A DNA stretch of 34,446 nt from an uncultured Bacteroidales bacterium (GTDB taxonomy: Bacteria > Bacteroidota > Bacteroidia > Bacteroidales > UBA3824): positions 1 to 34,446 of the forward strand of contig CAJOJG010000035.1 of the NCBI GenBank assembly GCA_905234655.1, given 5' to 3'. The position numbers and the translations under genes were made by a program. Of the stretch, positions 16,313 through 25,257 are shown in pieces (the stretch's first letter is position 1; the number at the start of each line of letters is the position of its first letter). The notes beneath the pieces are model-generated. The model ran no database searches, was not told the origin of the DNA, and saw only the letters and a program-made list of their open reading frames with translations.

Positions 16313-17485
16313 ATGACAGACCAAAAGTTTTACATATTTTTCATCTTGTTGGCGGTTGCGGTCATAGTGCTGTTAGTGATGTTCATAATCCAGCGGCTCA
16401 CAATCCGCAGGCGTGTTCAGCGTGCCGTCGAGAATGAGCGCAGGCGTAATGTTGGTGAAGTCCGCGACCTCAATGCCGAGCTTCACCGGCTTATGTTCCT
16501 ATACGACGACCTCAAGGCTGCAAAAGCCATCAGAAGTGCCGATACTGTGGATGTTTCCGGCACGGTGGACGCTGGCAGCATCGTGATGGCTCAGAAAAAG
16601 CTTGAGGGTGAAAAGGAAGAACTCGAACTCCGTAACCGCAAGCTGTGGGACATGTCGTTGATGATTCAGAAGGAGAAACAGCATATCCAGCTGATTAAGA
16701 ACGACATAGAGATGAAGCATAAGAGCATCACCGACTCCATTGTCTACGCAAAGCGCATACAGGATGCCGTCCTGCCCCGCACGGACATTTTGAAGGATTC
16801 ATTGTCCGACTATTTTCTGTTTTGGCGGCCGAAAGAGACCGTCAGCGGCGATTTTTATTGGATGAAGCGCGAAGGCGATGTGCTTATTTTCACAGTTGCC
16901 GACTGCACGGGTCACGGCGTTCCGGGCGCGTTCATGAGCATGATGGGTGTGGCGTTCTTGAACGAAATCTGCGCAAAAATCGACGAATCCATAATGCCGT
17001 CGGATATTTTGGAAATGCTCAGGACATTAGTAATCACGACTTTAAAGCAGGACAACTCCAATCCGCTCGAGCCAAAGGACGGAATGGACATCGCGCTCTG
17101 CGTGTTGAATTTGAGGACGAGGGTTTTGCGGTTTTCTGGTGCAAATAATCCGATGTATCTTGTGCGCAATGGCGTTTTGGAAGAGTACAAGGCAGTCAAG
17201 AATCCCATCGGCTTGTACCCAAAGTTGAAAAATTTTGAGACTGTGGAGATTCAGACACAGCCAGGCGACTATGTTTACATGTTTTCAGACGGTTACGCCG
17301 ACCAGTTTGGCGGCAATACTGGGAAAAAAGTCACGTATGGTCGTTTTAAGAATATGCTTGTCGATGCCAATAACCGTACATCCGTCGCCTCGGAGCAGGA
17401 AAAAATTGTCGGAGACTATCTCGACGAGTGGCGCGCCGGGTTCATACAGATGGACGACGTGCTTGTGGGGGGATACAGGATGTAA
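16313..17485 (+). CDS. membrane-anchored SpoIIE/RsbU-type PP2C phosphatase
   Basis: A 390-aa protein. A single N-terminal membrane helix (about residues 5-26) is followed by coiled coil (about 30-150) and a SpoIIE-type PP2C domain (about 160-390). Metal-binding motifs are present: ETVSGDFYWM, VADCTGHGVPGAFMSMMG, DGMDIALCVL and MFSDGYADQFGG, so it should be an active Ser/Thr phosphatase. Bacterial SpoIIE/RsbU enzymes usually act on phosphorylated anti-anti-sigma (STAS) proteins; no such partner is in the window. It closes the operon of coiled-coil, TIR-like and nSTAND1 genes, so it may be the output or the reset enzyme of that module. The end at 17485 is followed by the efp promoter. Confidence 0.9.
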   Translation: MTDQKFYIFFILLAVAVIVLLVMFIIQRLTIRRRVQRAVENERRRNVGEVRDLNAELHRLMFLYDDLKAAKAIRSADTVDVSGTVDAGSIVMAQKKLEGEKEELELRNRKLWDMSLMIQKEKQHIQLIKNDIEMKHKSITDSIVYAKRIQDAVLPRTDILKDSLSDYFLFWRPKETVSGDFYWMKREGDVLIFTVADCTGHGVPGAFMSMMGVAFLNEICAKIDESIMPSDILEMLRTLVITTLKQDNSNPLEPKDGMDIALCVLNLRTRVLRFSGANNPMYLVRNGVLEEYKAVKNPIGLYPKLKNFETVEIQTQPGDYVYMFSDGYADQFGGNTGKKVTYGRFKNMLVDANNRTSVASEQEKIVGDYLDEWRAGFIQMDDVLVGGYRM

Positions 17486-17537
17486 AGGCTTTTCTCATCG
17501 AAAAAATAATATCATTCCTATAAAAAAACATAAAAAC

Positions 17538-17572
17538 TTTGTGAATAATTTACAAAAAATATCTATCTTTGC
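17538..17572 (+). promoter_or_regulatory. efp promoter
   Basis: TATCTTTGC at 17564-17572 is an exact -7 box. TTTG at 17538-17541 lies 22 bases upstream, slightly longer than usual. ATG 17613 follows after 40 bases. Confidence 0.6.
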
Positions 17573-17612
17573 TGCGTGAAATAATATATAAACAAACAAA
17601 CCAGAAAAGTTA

Positions 17613-18176
17613 ATGGCAACAACAGCAGATTTGAAAAACGGACTCTGTATCAATTTCAACAACGACATTTATACAGTGGTAAGTTTTCAGCACGTAAAGC
17701 CCGGCAAAGGTCCGGCATTCGTGCGCACCCGCCTCAAAAGCCTCACAAACGGCCGCGTGTTGGAAAACACGTTCTCTGCGGGTCATCAGATTGACATCAC
17801 GAAAATCATCCGCCGTCCCTACCAGTACCTCTACAAGGACGGTTCGTCCTATGTGTTCATGCAGCAGGAGACCTTCGAGCAAATCACCGTCCCCGAGGAG
17901 CACATCGAGAATCCTGACCTCTACCTCGACGGCCAGAACGTCGAGATTGTGATTCAGGAGGAGACCGACAACATCCTCACTGTGGAACTTCCGCCGTTTG
18001 TAATCATGGAAGTTACCTACACCGAGCCGGGTCTCAAAGGCAACACTGCCACCAACGCGCTCAAGCCCGCCACAGTGGAATCCGGCGCGGAAATCCGTGT
18101 GCCGCTGTTCATCAACCAGGGCGACAAAATCAAGATTGACACCCGCGACAGGTCATACGTCGAGCGTGCCAACTAA
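17613..18176 (+). CDS. efp: translation elongation factor P
   Basis: A 187-aa, three-domain EF-P. It binds ribosomes stalled on proline stretches and promotes peptide bond formation. Domain I (KOW-like, residues 1-65) carries the loop KPGKGPAFVRTRL with Lys at about residue 32, the position that is modified in many bacteria. Domains II and III (OB folds) follow, with FEQITVPEEHIE and the C-terminal signature GLKGNTATNALKPATVESGAEIRVP-like, ending INQGDKIKIDTRDRSYVERA. Full length and normal. It has its own promoter and a hairpin terminator, so it is probably transcribed apart from the phosphatase genes on each side. Confidence 0.97.
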   Translation: MATTADLKNGLCINFNNDIYTVVSFQHVKPGKGPAFVRTRLKSLTNGRVLENTFSAGHQIDITKIIRRPYQYLYKDGSSYVFMQQETFEQITVPEEHIENPDLYLDGQNVEIVIQEETDNILTVELPPFVIMEVTYTEPGLKGNTATNALKPATVESGAEIRVPLFINQGDKIKIDTRDRSYVERAN

Positions 18177-18192
18177 TTGGTTCAATTGAATT

Positions 18193-18232
18193 AAGGTAAA
18201 CTGCTTTGTATCAAGTGGTTTACCTTGATTAT
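18193..18232 (+). terminator. hairpin after efp
   Basis: A 14-bp stem (18193-18206 with 18213-18226) with two G-U pairs and a 6-base loop; outer arms are AAGGTAAAC and GTTTACCTT. An A/T-rich stretch follows. It starts 17 bases after the efp stop and is a likely terminator. Confidence 0.6.
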
Positions 18233-18238
18233 ATATTT

Positions 18239-18246
18239 TATGTTTG
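18239..18246 (+). promoter_or_regulatory. possible -7 element for the GAF-PP2C gene
   Basis: TATGTTTG fits TAnnTTTG and lies 35 bases before ATG 18281, after the efp hairpin. The -33 position has no clear TTTG. Confidence 0.35.
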
Positions 18247-18280
18247 GGTAAATCATAATCTATTCAAAGGCATCGGTAGC

Positions 18281-19528
18281 ATGAAAGGAGGCAAGGCACT
18301 CAGTAAGTTACGGTCGTTCAACTTCAAGTTGAAGATGCTGTTGGAAGTTACCAACAACATTATAACGAATATGCCCGTAGAGCAACTTATTGAGCGTTTC
18401 CAGGACATGCTTGCCCGTGACCTTAAGATTAACAAAGTCCTCATCTATATCATCCAGGACGGCGAGTGGAAGATTATCCTCAAGTTCGGCGTGACGCCAG
18501 AGGACTATATACACATCGTACCGGAGAGGGATTTCGCTGATATAAAGGACATTACAGTCATTTATTCAGAGACTGCGCCAAAGTTCAAGGCATTCGATTT
18601 TGTGATTCCGTTGTTTAATGACGACAGGCCGATAGCGTACATGTTGATGGACGATTTTGAGGTTGTCAGTGAGGATGAGGATCGCGGAGTTTCGCCTTCG
18701 ATACGTAACTTGCAGTTTTTTCAGACACTTACGAACTTCATCATTGTCTCCATTCAGAACCACCGCCTTGTCGAGGACAACATGAAGCAGGCGCGGCTGA
18801 AGAAGGAGATGGAAATGGCTGCGCAGATGCAGACAATGCTTGTGCCGCGCTCCGATATTTTTGCAAACGACAACCGTATCAGCATTGAGTCGTTCTATAT
18901 GCCTCATTATGAGGTAGGTGGCGATTATTACGATTTTGATTACCTCAGTCCTGACGAGATGTTCTTCTGCATCGCTGACGTGTCGGGAAAAGGAATGTCT
19001 GCGGCAATCCTGATGAGTAACTTCCAGGCAAGTTTGAAGGCATTGTTTGTTCCAGCGATGGAGTTGAAGACTTTGGTTAAAAGGTTGAACAGCATTGTTG
19101 TGAAGAACTCGAACGGCGAGCGTTTCATAACGATGTTCATCGGTCGTTATAATTTTGTCACACACACGCTCCGATATGTCAATGCCGGTCATAATTCGCC
19201 GTTGCTCTATAATCGAAAGACTAAACAAGTTTCATATCTCAACACAGGTTGCGTGGGAATCGGCATGATTGACGATATTGACAATTTGGAGGAGGGTTAC
19301 ATTCATTTTGAGAATGATTATAAGTTGTTGTGTTTCACAGATGGAGTTGTGGAACTCGCGAACGACAATGACCCTGATTTTGGGCAAAATGTTGTCTGTC
19401 GCTGCGCCGAGTCCGATGACAATATTCAGTACACGATTGCTAATGTCATCAAATCTCTTGATATTCAGCGTTCTAACACAAATTTGTTCGATGACATAAC
19501 ACTTTTGGGAATTGATTTTATTTGTTGA
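18281..19528 (+). CDS. GAF-domain SpoIIE/RsbU-type PP2C phosphatase
   Basis: A 415-aa cytoplasmic protein. Start set at ATG 18281 (MKGGKALSKL); earlier in-frame codons would need a TTG inside the efp hairpin. The N-terminal ~190 residues look like a GAF sensor domain (LLEVTNNIITNMPVEQLI, KVLIYIIQDGEWKI). A short coiled linker with MAAQMQTMLVPRSD, the typical RsbU lead-in, precedes the SpoIIE-type PP2C domain. Metal-binding motifs are VGGDYYDFDY, CIADVSGKGMSAAILMS, YVNAGHNSPLLYN and LCFTDGVVEL. It should be active. Its partner protein is unknown. It lies downstream of another SpoIIE-type phosphatase gene with only efp between; they differ in sensor part (membrane helix against GAF). Confidence 0.9.
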   Translation: MKGGKALSKLRSFNFKLKMLLEVTNNIITNMPVEQLIERFQDMLARDLKINKVLIYIIQDGEWKIILKFGVTPEDYIHIVPERDFADIKDITVIYSETAPKFKAFDFVIPLFNDDRPIAYMLMDDFEVVSEDEDRGVSPSIRNLQFFQTLTNFIIVSIQNHRLVEDNMKQARLKKEMEMAAQMQTMLVPRSDIFANDNRISIESFYMPHYEVGGDYYDFDYLSPDEMFFCIADVSGKGMSAAILMSNFQASLKALFVPAMELKTLVKRLNSIVVKNSNGERFITMFIGRYNFVTHTLRYVNAGHNSPLLYNRKTKQVSYLNTGCVGIGMIDDIDNLEEGYIHFENDYKLLCFTDGVVELANDNDPDFGQNVVCRCAESDDNIQYTIANVIKSLDIQRSNTNLFDDITLLGIDFIC

Positions 19529-19605
19529 TTTTCGATTTGATGATTTGTTGATTTTCGATTTGTTGATTTTTGAATTTCTGTTTTGAATTATGCATTATGC
19601 ATTGA
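19529..19605. repeat. A/T-rich intergenic direct repeats
   Basis: Between two convergent genes, the unit GATTTGTTGATTTTCGATTT or close variants recurs about three times (19529-19570), followed by ATGCATTATGCATT (about 19590-19603), itself a short tandem palindrome. No coding is seen. Such short low-complexity repeats are common between genes in uncultured Bacteroidota; function unknown. Confidence 0.5.
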
Positions 19606-21738
19606 TTAGAACCACCAGATGATTTTTTTCCCGTCGCCAAATATGAATGCGCCGTCGGTGGTTACGTCGTGACACTTGATGCCGAGTTTTGTGTATTCGT
19701 CTTGGCGGGCTGCAATGAACTTTTTTGAATTTGAGGAATCGAAGATGACATTTGCGCAAGAAAATTTTTCCGTGATGTCGTTTCCGTTGATGAAAGTGTT
19801 TTCGCTGACGATTAGGAAGTCTGTTTTTAGTGATTGGTCATGCATTATTTCTATTTGTTTGTTGGACTTTACAACATAGAACTTTTTTCCTTCGATTTCG
19901 TAAAATAAATCTGCAATTTTGCTTAATGTATCTACCAAACATATCTCGACGAGGTTTGGCTGTGCGAGTTCGGCGTTTATGGTGGCTGGGGATATTGAAC
20001 GCTCGTCGAGTTTATTGCTTTTGGCATATATTGTCATCTTGTTGTTAGATGTTATGCTGTAGAGTGACGTTTTATTTTTGTTATAGATAATTACTTGTTC
20101 GTTAATGTTTTTGGCTGTGCCAAATATAGTGATGCTTAAAGCAAATGCTAAGAAAAGTGACAGTGCAATTTTAAGATGCACAGCCCTGTGCCAGTGGAAA
20201 AATACGACTGCCATCGCAAAAAATCCATACAGAAGGATTGCCGAGACGTTTGTGATGAAAATATCGTCGATACTCGACATCGGCAGGCTTTCAATCCATG
20301 ACACTGAGCCGGACAGCGCGCCGAGGAAGATTTTTAGTGTATATGTAACAATCGATGCTAATGGTCCGACCCAACTTACCGCCAATAACACGATGGCCAA
20401 TACCATGATGAAGTAGGAGAGGGGGATTACTATTATGTTTGTCAGCAGAAAATATGTCGGGAACAAGTTGAATGTCCTGATGCTCAGTATGCTTGTGCCG
20501 ATTTGCGCTGATATTGAGACAAATATAAGTCCGAGAAAGTAGCGTGTAAGCCATTTCTTTATCCATATCCATTTTGTGTCGTGCACCGGGTCGAATTTCG
20601 GCAGTAGGTAGTGGACAAGTGGCTCGCACGAGATTATGGCGACGACTGCGAGGTAACTCAGTCCAAATCCAACGTTGTATATGAGTAATGGATTGATTGA
20701 CAGTAAGATAAATGCGGAGGTCGCCAATGGGTTGTATGTCGATATTCTTCTGTTAAGGACTTGGGAGACTGCCAAAAGGCTGAACATCAATGCCGACCTG
20801 CACACGCTTGGGCTAAAGCCTGTTATCGCTGCAAATGTCCACAGTATCATAATGACGATTGCGCATTTAATCATTCGCGATTTTTTCTTTTTGCCTAATG
20901 GTGATAGTAACAGGTTGGTAATCATCATTATAATGCCGGTGTGAAGACCTGATACGGCGAGGATGTGCATTGCGCCGCTTGTCTGGAATGCGGTGATTGT
21001 TTCAGGTTCGAGGTCGGCTTTATAGCCAAGTGTAAGTGCTTGAAGGATAGCGAGGTGTTGACCACTGATTCCAGTGTTTTTATAGATGTCTATAAGATAG
21101 TTCCTTATCTTAGAGCCGTAGTATTTGATGCCTTTTTCGAAAGCCGTGACAAGGATTGTGTATTCTGACGATTTGATGTATGCCTGACAATATACGCCTT
21201 GCCGTGCCATGTACTCTTTGTAGTTGAACTCCAATGGATTACCGTCATTTTCGATGTATCTTGCCGGTGATATGAATCCAATCAAGTCGCCGAATTGTGG
21301 AGGCGGATTGAGGCTGTCTTTTTCAAAATACGCTAAGATTTCTGTGGTTTTGTTAGTAGTTGTGTCGACAATCCTTATTCGTGTCTTGTGGCTCTTGGCT
21401 TTTTCTTCTGTCGGTTCTATGACCACGCCAATTTTTGTCGCGTCGCCAAATTGCTCAATATCAGGCACTTCGACATGGTGATACGCTGTCATCATCATGC
21501 CGTAGAATATCCATGTCGACATGAATGAAAGTCCGTTCAAGAAGTTGTATTTGCGTTTTATCCTAAGTTTTTTGTTGACGTATAGCAGGACAATCAATGC
21601 AGTGGACAATGACAGTCCGATTAATGAATAAATGATGCCGAATTGAGCGTTTCTCTCTATGAAAATGCCGATAATCATTCCGATAACAATCTTGACCATC
21701 AGCAGGCTGTTGAGTGCTTGCTCCAGCGACTTCATCAT
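19606..21738 (-). CDS. comEC: ComEC/Rec2-family DNA-uptake membrane protein
   Basis: A 710-aa polytopic membrane protein. The N-terminal ~200 residues hold two or three membrane helices and a soluble OB-like (DUF4131-type) part: FGDLIGFISPARYIENDGNP, NYKEYMARQGVYCQAYI. The Competence core (about 215-500) has the signature SGAMHILAVSGLHTGIIMM, GFSPSVCRSALMFSL and GFGLSYLAVVAII. The C-terminal ~190 residues are soluble but lack the metallo-beta-lactamase HxHxDH motif, so this is the shorter form without a nuclease-like domain, as often seen in Bacteroidota. In transformable bacteria ComEC forms the inner-membrane channel for single-stranded DNA. It is last in a minus-strand run after metF, the sensor and a secreted protein (15 bases from the latter). 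Confidence 0.9.
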   Translation of the reverse strand: MMKSLEQALNSLLMVKIVIGMIIGIFIERNAQFGIIYSLIGLSLSTALIVLLYVNKKLRIKRKYNFLNGLSFMSTWIFYGMMMTAYHHVEVPDIEQFGDATKIGVVIEPTEEKAKSHKTRIRIVDTTTNKTTEILAYFEKDSLNPPPQFGDLIGFISPARYIENDGNPLEFNYKEYMARQGVYCQAYIKSSEYTILVTAFEKGIKYYGSKIRNYLIDIYKNTGISGQHLAILQALTLGYKADLEPETITAFQTSGAMHILAVSGLHTGIIMMITNLLLSPLGKKKKSRMIKCAIVIMILWTFAAITGFSPSVCRSALMFSLLAVSQVLNRRISTYNPLATSAFILLSINPLLIYNVGFGLSYLAVVAIISCEPLVHYLLPKFDPVHDTKWIWIKKWLTRYFLGLIFVSISAQIGTSILSIRTFNLFPTYFLLTNIIVIPLSYFIMVLAIVLLAVSWVGPLASIVTYTLKIFLGALSGSVSWIESLPMSSIDDIFITNVSAILLYGFFAMAVVFFHWHRAVHLKIALSLFLAFALSITIFGTAKNINEQVIIYNKNKTSLYSITSNNKMTIYAKSNKLDERSISPATINAELAQPNLVEICLVDTLSKIADLFYEIEGKKFYVVKSNKQIEIMHDQSLKTDFLIVSENTFINGNDITEKFSCANVIFDSSNSKKFIAARQDEYTKLGIKCHDVTTDGAFIFGDGKKIIWWF

Positions 21739-21753
21739 GCTCTTGCGTTTTAT

Positions 21754-22386
21754 TTAGTCTTCGGCGTCTATGAACGATTCGCCGTCTTGGTTGACAATGC
21801 CCGGCTGAACGGTGGTCGAAACCGCTGAGCCTTTGTACGTTGCAATCCATTTTGAGTTGCTCATGTCTTTGAACAGCATGAACATGTTATGGCCGTAGCA
21901 AAGGTCTTGGACTCGTGTTATGCCGTATTGTTTTAGGATTGCGAACTGTTCTTGGCTTGGCATTTCGGGGTATTCTGCGTTGTTTGACCATCCCAAAGTG
22001 TCGCCGTCCATCCTTTTGTATGGGTATTCTGCATAGCGGAGTTTCCATAGTTGGCTGACGATGTTTGGATCCTTAATGCCATACGCCTCGAAAAAGTTTG
22101 TTTTTGTCGGGTTTGCCATGCTCCGTTCCCTGCCTGCGCAACGGTTCATAAAGCCGTCCATGGTCAGTTGGGTGTATTTTATCGAGCCGTTGAAGTTAAA
22201 GTGTATTTCGTAAAACCGCACGAGGCTGCTGCTGCCCGGCAGGAGCATGAAGCCGAGGAAATCGTTCATCTTTTCTTTTTCCTCTTGATTGTCGCCGAAT
22301 CCAAGTACTTCAAAATCATCGTCTTGCGCTTGGCATGTCATGGCTGTCAATATAGCCATGACAATCAGTATTAGTGTTTTTTTCAT
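21754..22386 (-). CDS. secreted protein of unknown function
   Basis: A 210-aa protein. ATG 22386 gives a standard signal peptide (MKKTLILIVMAILTAMTCQA, cut before QDDDFEVL). The mature part is polar, with YKRMDGDTLGWSNN and YGITRVQDLCYGHNMFMLF, and no repeats or lipobox-type cysteine context. Acidic stretches flank both ends (QDDDFE, DGESFIDAED). I do not recognise a family. It sits 36 bases after the large sensor gene and 15 bases before comEC, so it is probably co-transcribed with them, and may act in the periplasm or on the surface. Confidence 0.7.
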   Translation of the reverse strand: MKKTLILIVMAILTAMTCQAQDDDFEVLGFGDNQEEKEKMNDFLGFMLLPGSSSLVRFYEIHFNFNGSIKYTQLTMDGFMNRCAGRERSMANPTKTNFFEAYGIKDPNIVSQLWKLRYAEYPYKRMDGDTLGWSNNAEYPEMPSQEQFAILKQYGITRVQDLCYGHNMFMLFKDMSNSKWIATYKGSAVSTTVQPGIVNQDGESFIDAED

Positions 22387-22422
22387 TGTCATTTTGGTTT
22401 TTGAGCGTTGTTAGAATCGTGT

Positions 22423-25188
22423 TTATGACAGACCGTGAGACTTGAAGAGGCTGATGAATTCTTCGTCTATGGTACTCTTATAGTTGGCCATCCACGATTT
22501 TATGAAGGCAATTGCCTTTATAATTGATATATTTTCGCCGTCGGCGTAGTTTGCCCTGTGGTTTTGCAGTGTTGTGACGAACAAGTCGTGGTTCTGCTTG
22601 AATGTGTCGTATTTCGTGTAGTTGAAGTCTTTCAGGTACTTGTCTTCGAATCCAAAGTGGTAGCCGGTGTAGTCGATGAGCTCGTCAAATGACTGAAGGA
22701 TTACTTTTGGCGCGGCTTTGCGCTTGAAGTCGGCGTAGAACTTGTTGATGTGCTCTATCCACTTCTTCGCCTGTGAGTCGATGATATTCAGACCGATACG
22801 GTTTGGGGCGTAGTCGATGATTGAATATTCCTGGTCGAGTCCCGGCAGTTCGATTTTGTTCTTCACGAGCAGGCCTTCGAGGATTTCTGTCTTGTTTTCG
22901 AGTTCAAAGCGCGATACGAGCATTTCTTCCTCGAATCCTTTGGCTTTGTTGCGTTCGAGCGTGAGGTTTGTCTGGTCGTTGAGGACGATTGTGTATATGA
23001 CTTTCTCGTTGAAAATGTTGGCGGTCACGGTCAGCCAGAACAGGATTGAGTTTCCGTTCTTGTTCTTGACTTTTATCTCTTTGCCCTTTGTGTTGACGAT
23101 ATTACCGTATTCGGCTTGGAGGGCTTTGGCCATTTCGGTCTCTTTAGTCTCAAATCCAAGGATTGTGTAGACGCTGCGTCCGATGACTTCTGCCGACTTG
23201 TAGCCCAAAAGGTCGATGAAAAGTTCGTTGACGTACATAATCACGCCCTCTTCGTTTGTGGTTATGATGGCGGCAGAGATGATGTTGTAGAGGTTGTGTT
23301 CGTAGTTTTCGCGCTCGTGAACCAGTTTGTTAGAAATATTGAACTTGTTCTTGAGGTTGTCGATTTCGTTGTCTTGGAGCGATGCTTGCTGCTCGAGGGT
23401 GCGGTTGATGGCCTCCATTTCCTTTAGTTCGCGGACAAACTCGTCCTCGCGTTTCATGGAGTCTTCCTGAGTCGCCTGCATTTCTTCGATTGTCTGGCGC
23501 ATTTCCTCTTCCTGGTCTTTCATGGCTTGTGTCTGGTTCTTAGACTGTTCGAGGAGTTCGGCGGTACGTGTGTTGATACGTGCGGTCTGGAGCGTGGCGG
23601 CGATGGATTCGGCGATTTTCTCTACGAGTTCGATTTCGAAAGATTTTATTTCGTTGAATGATGCGAGTTCGATGACGCCGAGGATGTCGTTCTCTATTTT
23701 GAGCGGCACGATGAGCAGCGACTTCGGGTTCGCCGAGCCGATGCCTGATTCGATTTCGATGTAGTCGTCAGGTATGTCTGTGAGGTATATTGTGTATTTT
23801 TCCTGGGCGCATGAGCCTACAAGGCCTTCGCCGAGGTGGATTTTTTTCTTGATGAATTTCTTTCGGTTGTATGCGTATGCGGAGAGCAGCTCAAGGTATA
23901 CGTCGTTTGGATCCTGATCCTGGTAGATGAATATGCCGCCCTGGTTTGCCTTGATGTACTTTACAAGGTTGACCATGATGTCGTCGGCGAGTTCGGTGAT
24001 GTTCTCCGTATGGTGGCGGAGGATTTCTGCAAACAACGCTTGTCCTTCTGTGGTCCAGTTGCGCTGGATGTCTTCAGATTGGCGTTTCTTGGCTTCGCGG
24101 TTGGCGTTTTGGAGAGATTTGCGCATGTTCAACAGCGAGTTGCCGAGCACGTCCTTGTCGGAAAGTGGCTGGTAGTTGCTGGAGAAGTCGCCTTGACCGA
24201 TGGCATGTGCGAAGTCGGAGGTCTTTTGGAGACCGGTAGTCAGCTGCTCGATGGATGTCGCGGTCTGTCCAACTTCATCGTTATATACTTCGTCCTGGAA
24301 CTCAGGAAGTTCGCCTTCGGAAAGCCGTTTGGCGTATTTCATTAGTTTTTCCAATGGCTTGACGATCAGGCTCGAAATGTACATGGCAAGGGCGATGGAC
24401 GCTACGATGCCGATGAGCATGAAGATAATCAATGTGTGTATGTTCGCACTGCCTATCGTGCTGGATTGCGCCATTGATTTATTGATTATGCCAGTGGATT
24501 TTAACTCGATGATTGTCAATATTTTATCTATCTCACCATTAATTCTTGTTATGGTCTGGTAGTGTTTGCTCTGTTCGTGTTTGAGGTCGTTAATGTAGTC
24601 TTTTGATTTTTCTTCGATGTCCGTATTGTCGTCTCCGCCTTTTATTACAAGATGTCCGAGGGAGTCGGTGCTTTGGGTCTCAGCATTGCTGGATTCGATT
24701 TCTTTTTGGCGTATGACGTTCTTTACTTCGGCGGGGTTTATAATCATAAGTTGCCCGAGGTAAATTTCGTTGTATGACACGCAATATTCGTTTGTGTAGA
24801 GCCGGTTGATTGATTGTATAGTGTCCCTGAAGTTATGACGCAACATCGCATCGACCTTTTTGTTGGAGGTGATGTTTGTCGTGTTAGAAAACAGCGAGTT
24901 AAGTTTTTCCACGAACTCCGTGTGCTCCTTGTGCAGTACCTTCAATTCCTTTTCGTTTTTGGCGAAAGAGAAGTTGCGCAGCACGTTCATGTCCTTGGCT
25001 ATGAGGTACTTGATTTGTGCGGCGGTCGAGTTCATGTCCTTCGCGAATGTTATGAGCTCGTTGGTCTGGTTTACTTTTTCGAGCGAGTTGTACTGGAAGA
25101 TTCCGAGCACGAAGAATATGGCGGTTACTAAGAAGAAACCGAGGAGGATTTTGCCCCTGATGCTCAAGTTGTATATAAGTTGTCTCAT
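22423..25188 (-). CDS. HAMP-GAF-PAS sensor with degenerate C-terminal hemerythrin-like domain
   Basis: A 921-aa membrane protein. Membrane segments at about residues 14-32 and 252-275 enclose a helical periplasmic sensor region. A HAMP domain follows (about 275-328), a second HAMP-like stretch (to about 360), a GAF domain (about 385-535), a Glu/Gln-rich coiled coil (540-625), a PAS domain (about 630-745) and a hemerythrin-like four-helix bundle (about 790-915). In the last, His844 and Glu848 (HFGFE), His867 and Asp908 keep the ligand pattern. Three usual His ligands are replaced by Ala807 (IDSQAKK), Phe863 and Tyr903. A normal di-iron site is therefore unlikely. No kinase, cyclase or MCP output domain is present. 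It may signal through protein contacts. It lies 69 bases after metF and 36 before the secreted-protein gene. Confidence 0.82.
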   Translation of the reverse strand: MRQLIYNLSIRGKILLGFFLVTAIFFVLGIFQYNSLEKVNQTNELITFAKDMNSTAAQIKYLIAKDMNVLRNFSFAKNEKELKVLHKEHTEFVEKLNSLFSNTTNITSNKKVDAMLRHNFRDTIQSINRLYTNEYCVSYNEIYLGQLMIINPAEVKNVIRQKEIESSNAETQSTDSLGHLVIKGGDDNTDIEEKSKDYINDLKHEQSKHYQTITRINGEIDKILTIIELKSTGIINKSMAQSSTIGSANIHTLIIFMLIGIVASIALAMYISSLIVKPLEKLMKYAKRLSEGELPEFQDEVYNDEVGQTATSIEQLTTGLQKTSDFAHAIGQGDFSSNYQPLSDKDVLGNSLLNMRKSLQNANREAKKRQSEDIQRNWTTEGQALFAEILRHHTENITELADDIMVNLVKYIKANQGGIFIYQDQDPNDVYLELLSAYAYNRKKFIKKKIHLGEGLVGSCAQEKYTIYLTDIPDDYIEIESGIGSANPKSLLIVPLKIENDILGVIELASFNEIKSFEIELVEKIAESIAATLQTARINTRTAELLEQSKNQTQAMKDQEEEMRQTIEEMQATQEDSMKREDEFVRELKEMEAINRTLEQQASLQDNEIDNLKNKFNISNKLVHERENYEHNLYNIISAAIITTNEEGVIMYVNELFIDLLGYKSAEVIGRSVYTILGFETKETEMAKALQAEYGNIVNTKGKEIKVKNKNGNSILFWLTVTANIFNEKVIYTIVLNDQTNLTLERNKAKGFEEEMLVSRFELENKTEILEGLLVKNKIELPGLDQEYSIIDYAPNRIGLNIIDSQAKKWIEHINKFYADFKRKAAPKVILQSFDELIDYTGYHFGFEDKYLKDFNYTKYDTFKQNHDLFVTTLQNHRANYADGENISIIKAIAFIKSWMANYKSTIDEEFISLFKSHGLS

Positions 25189-25257
25189 TTTCGCTTGTTT
25201 TTTCGCTTGTAGTTTTGTAATATTTTTTTACAATCAAACAATGTACCGTTTTTTCAA

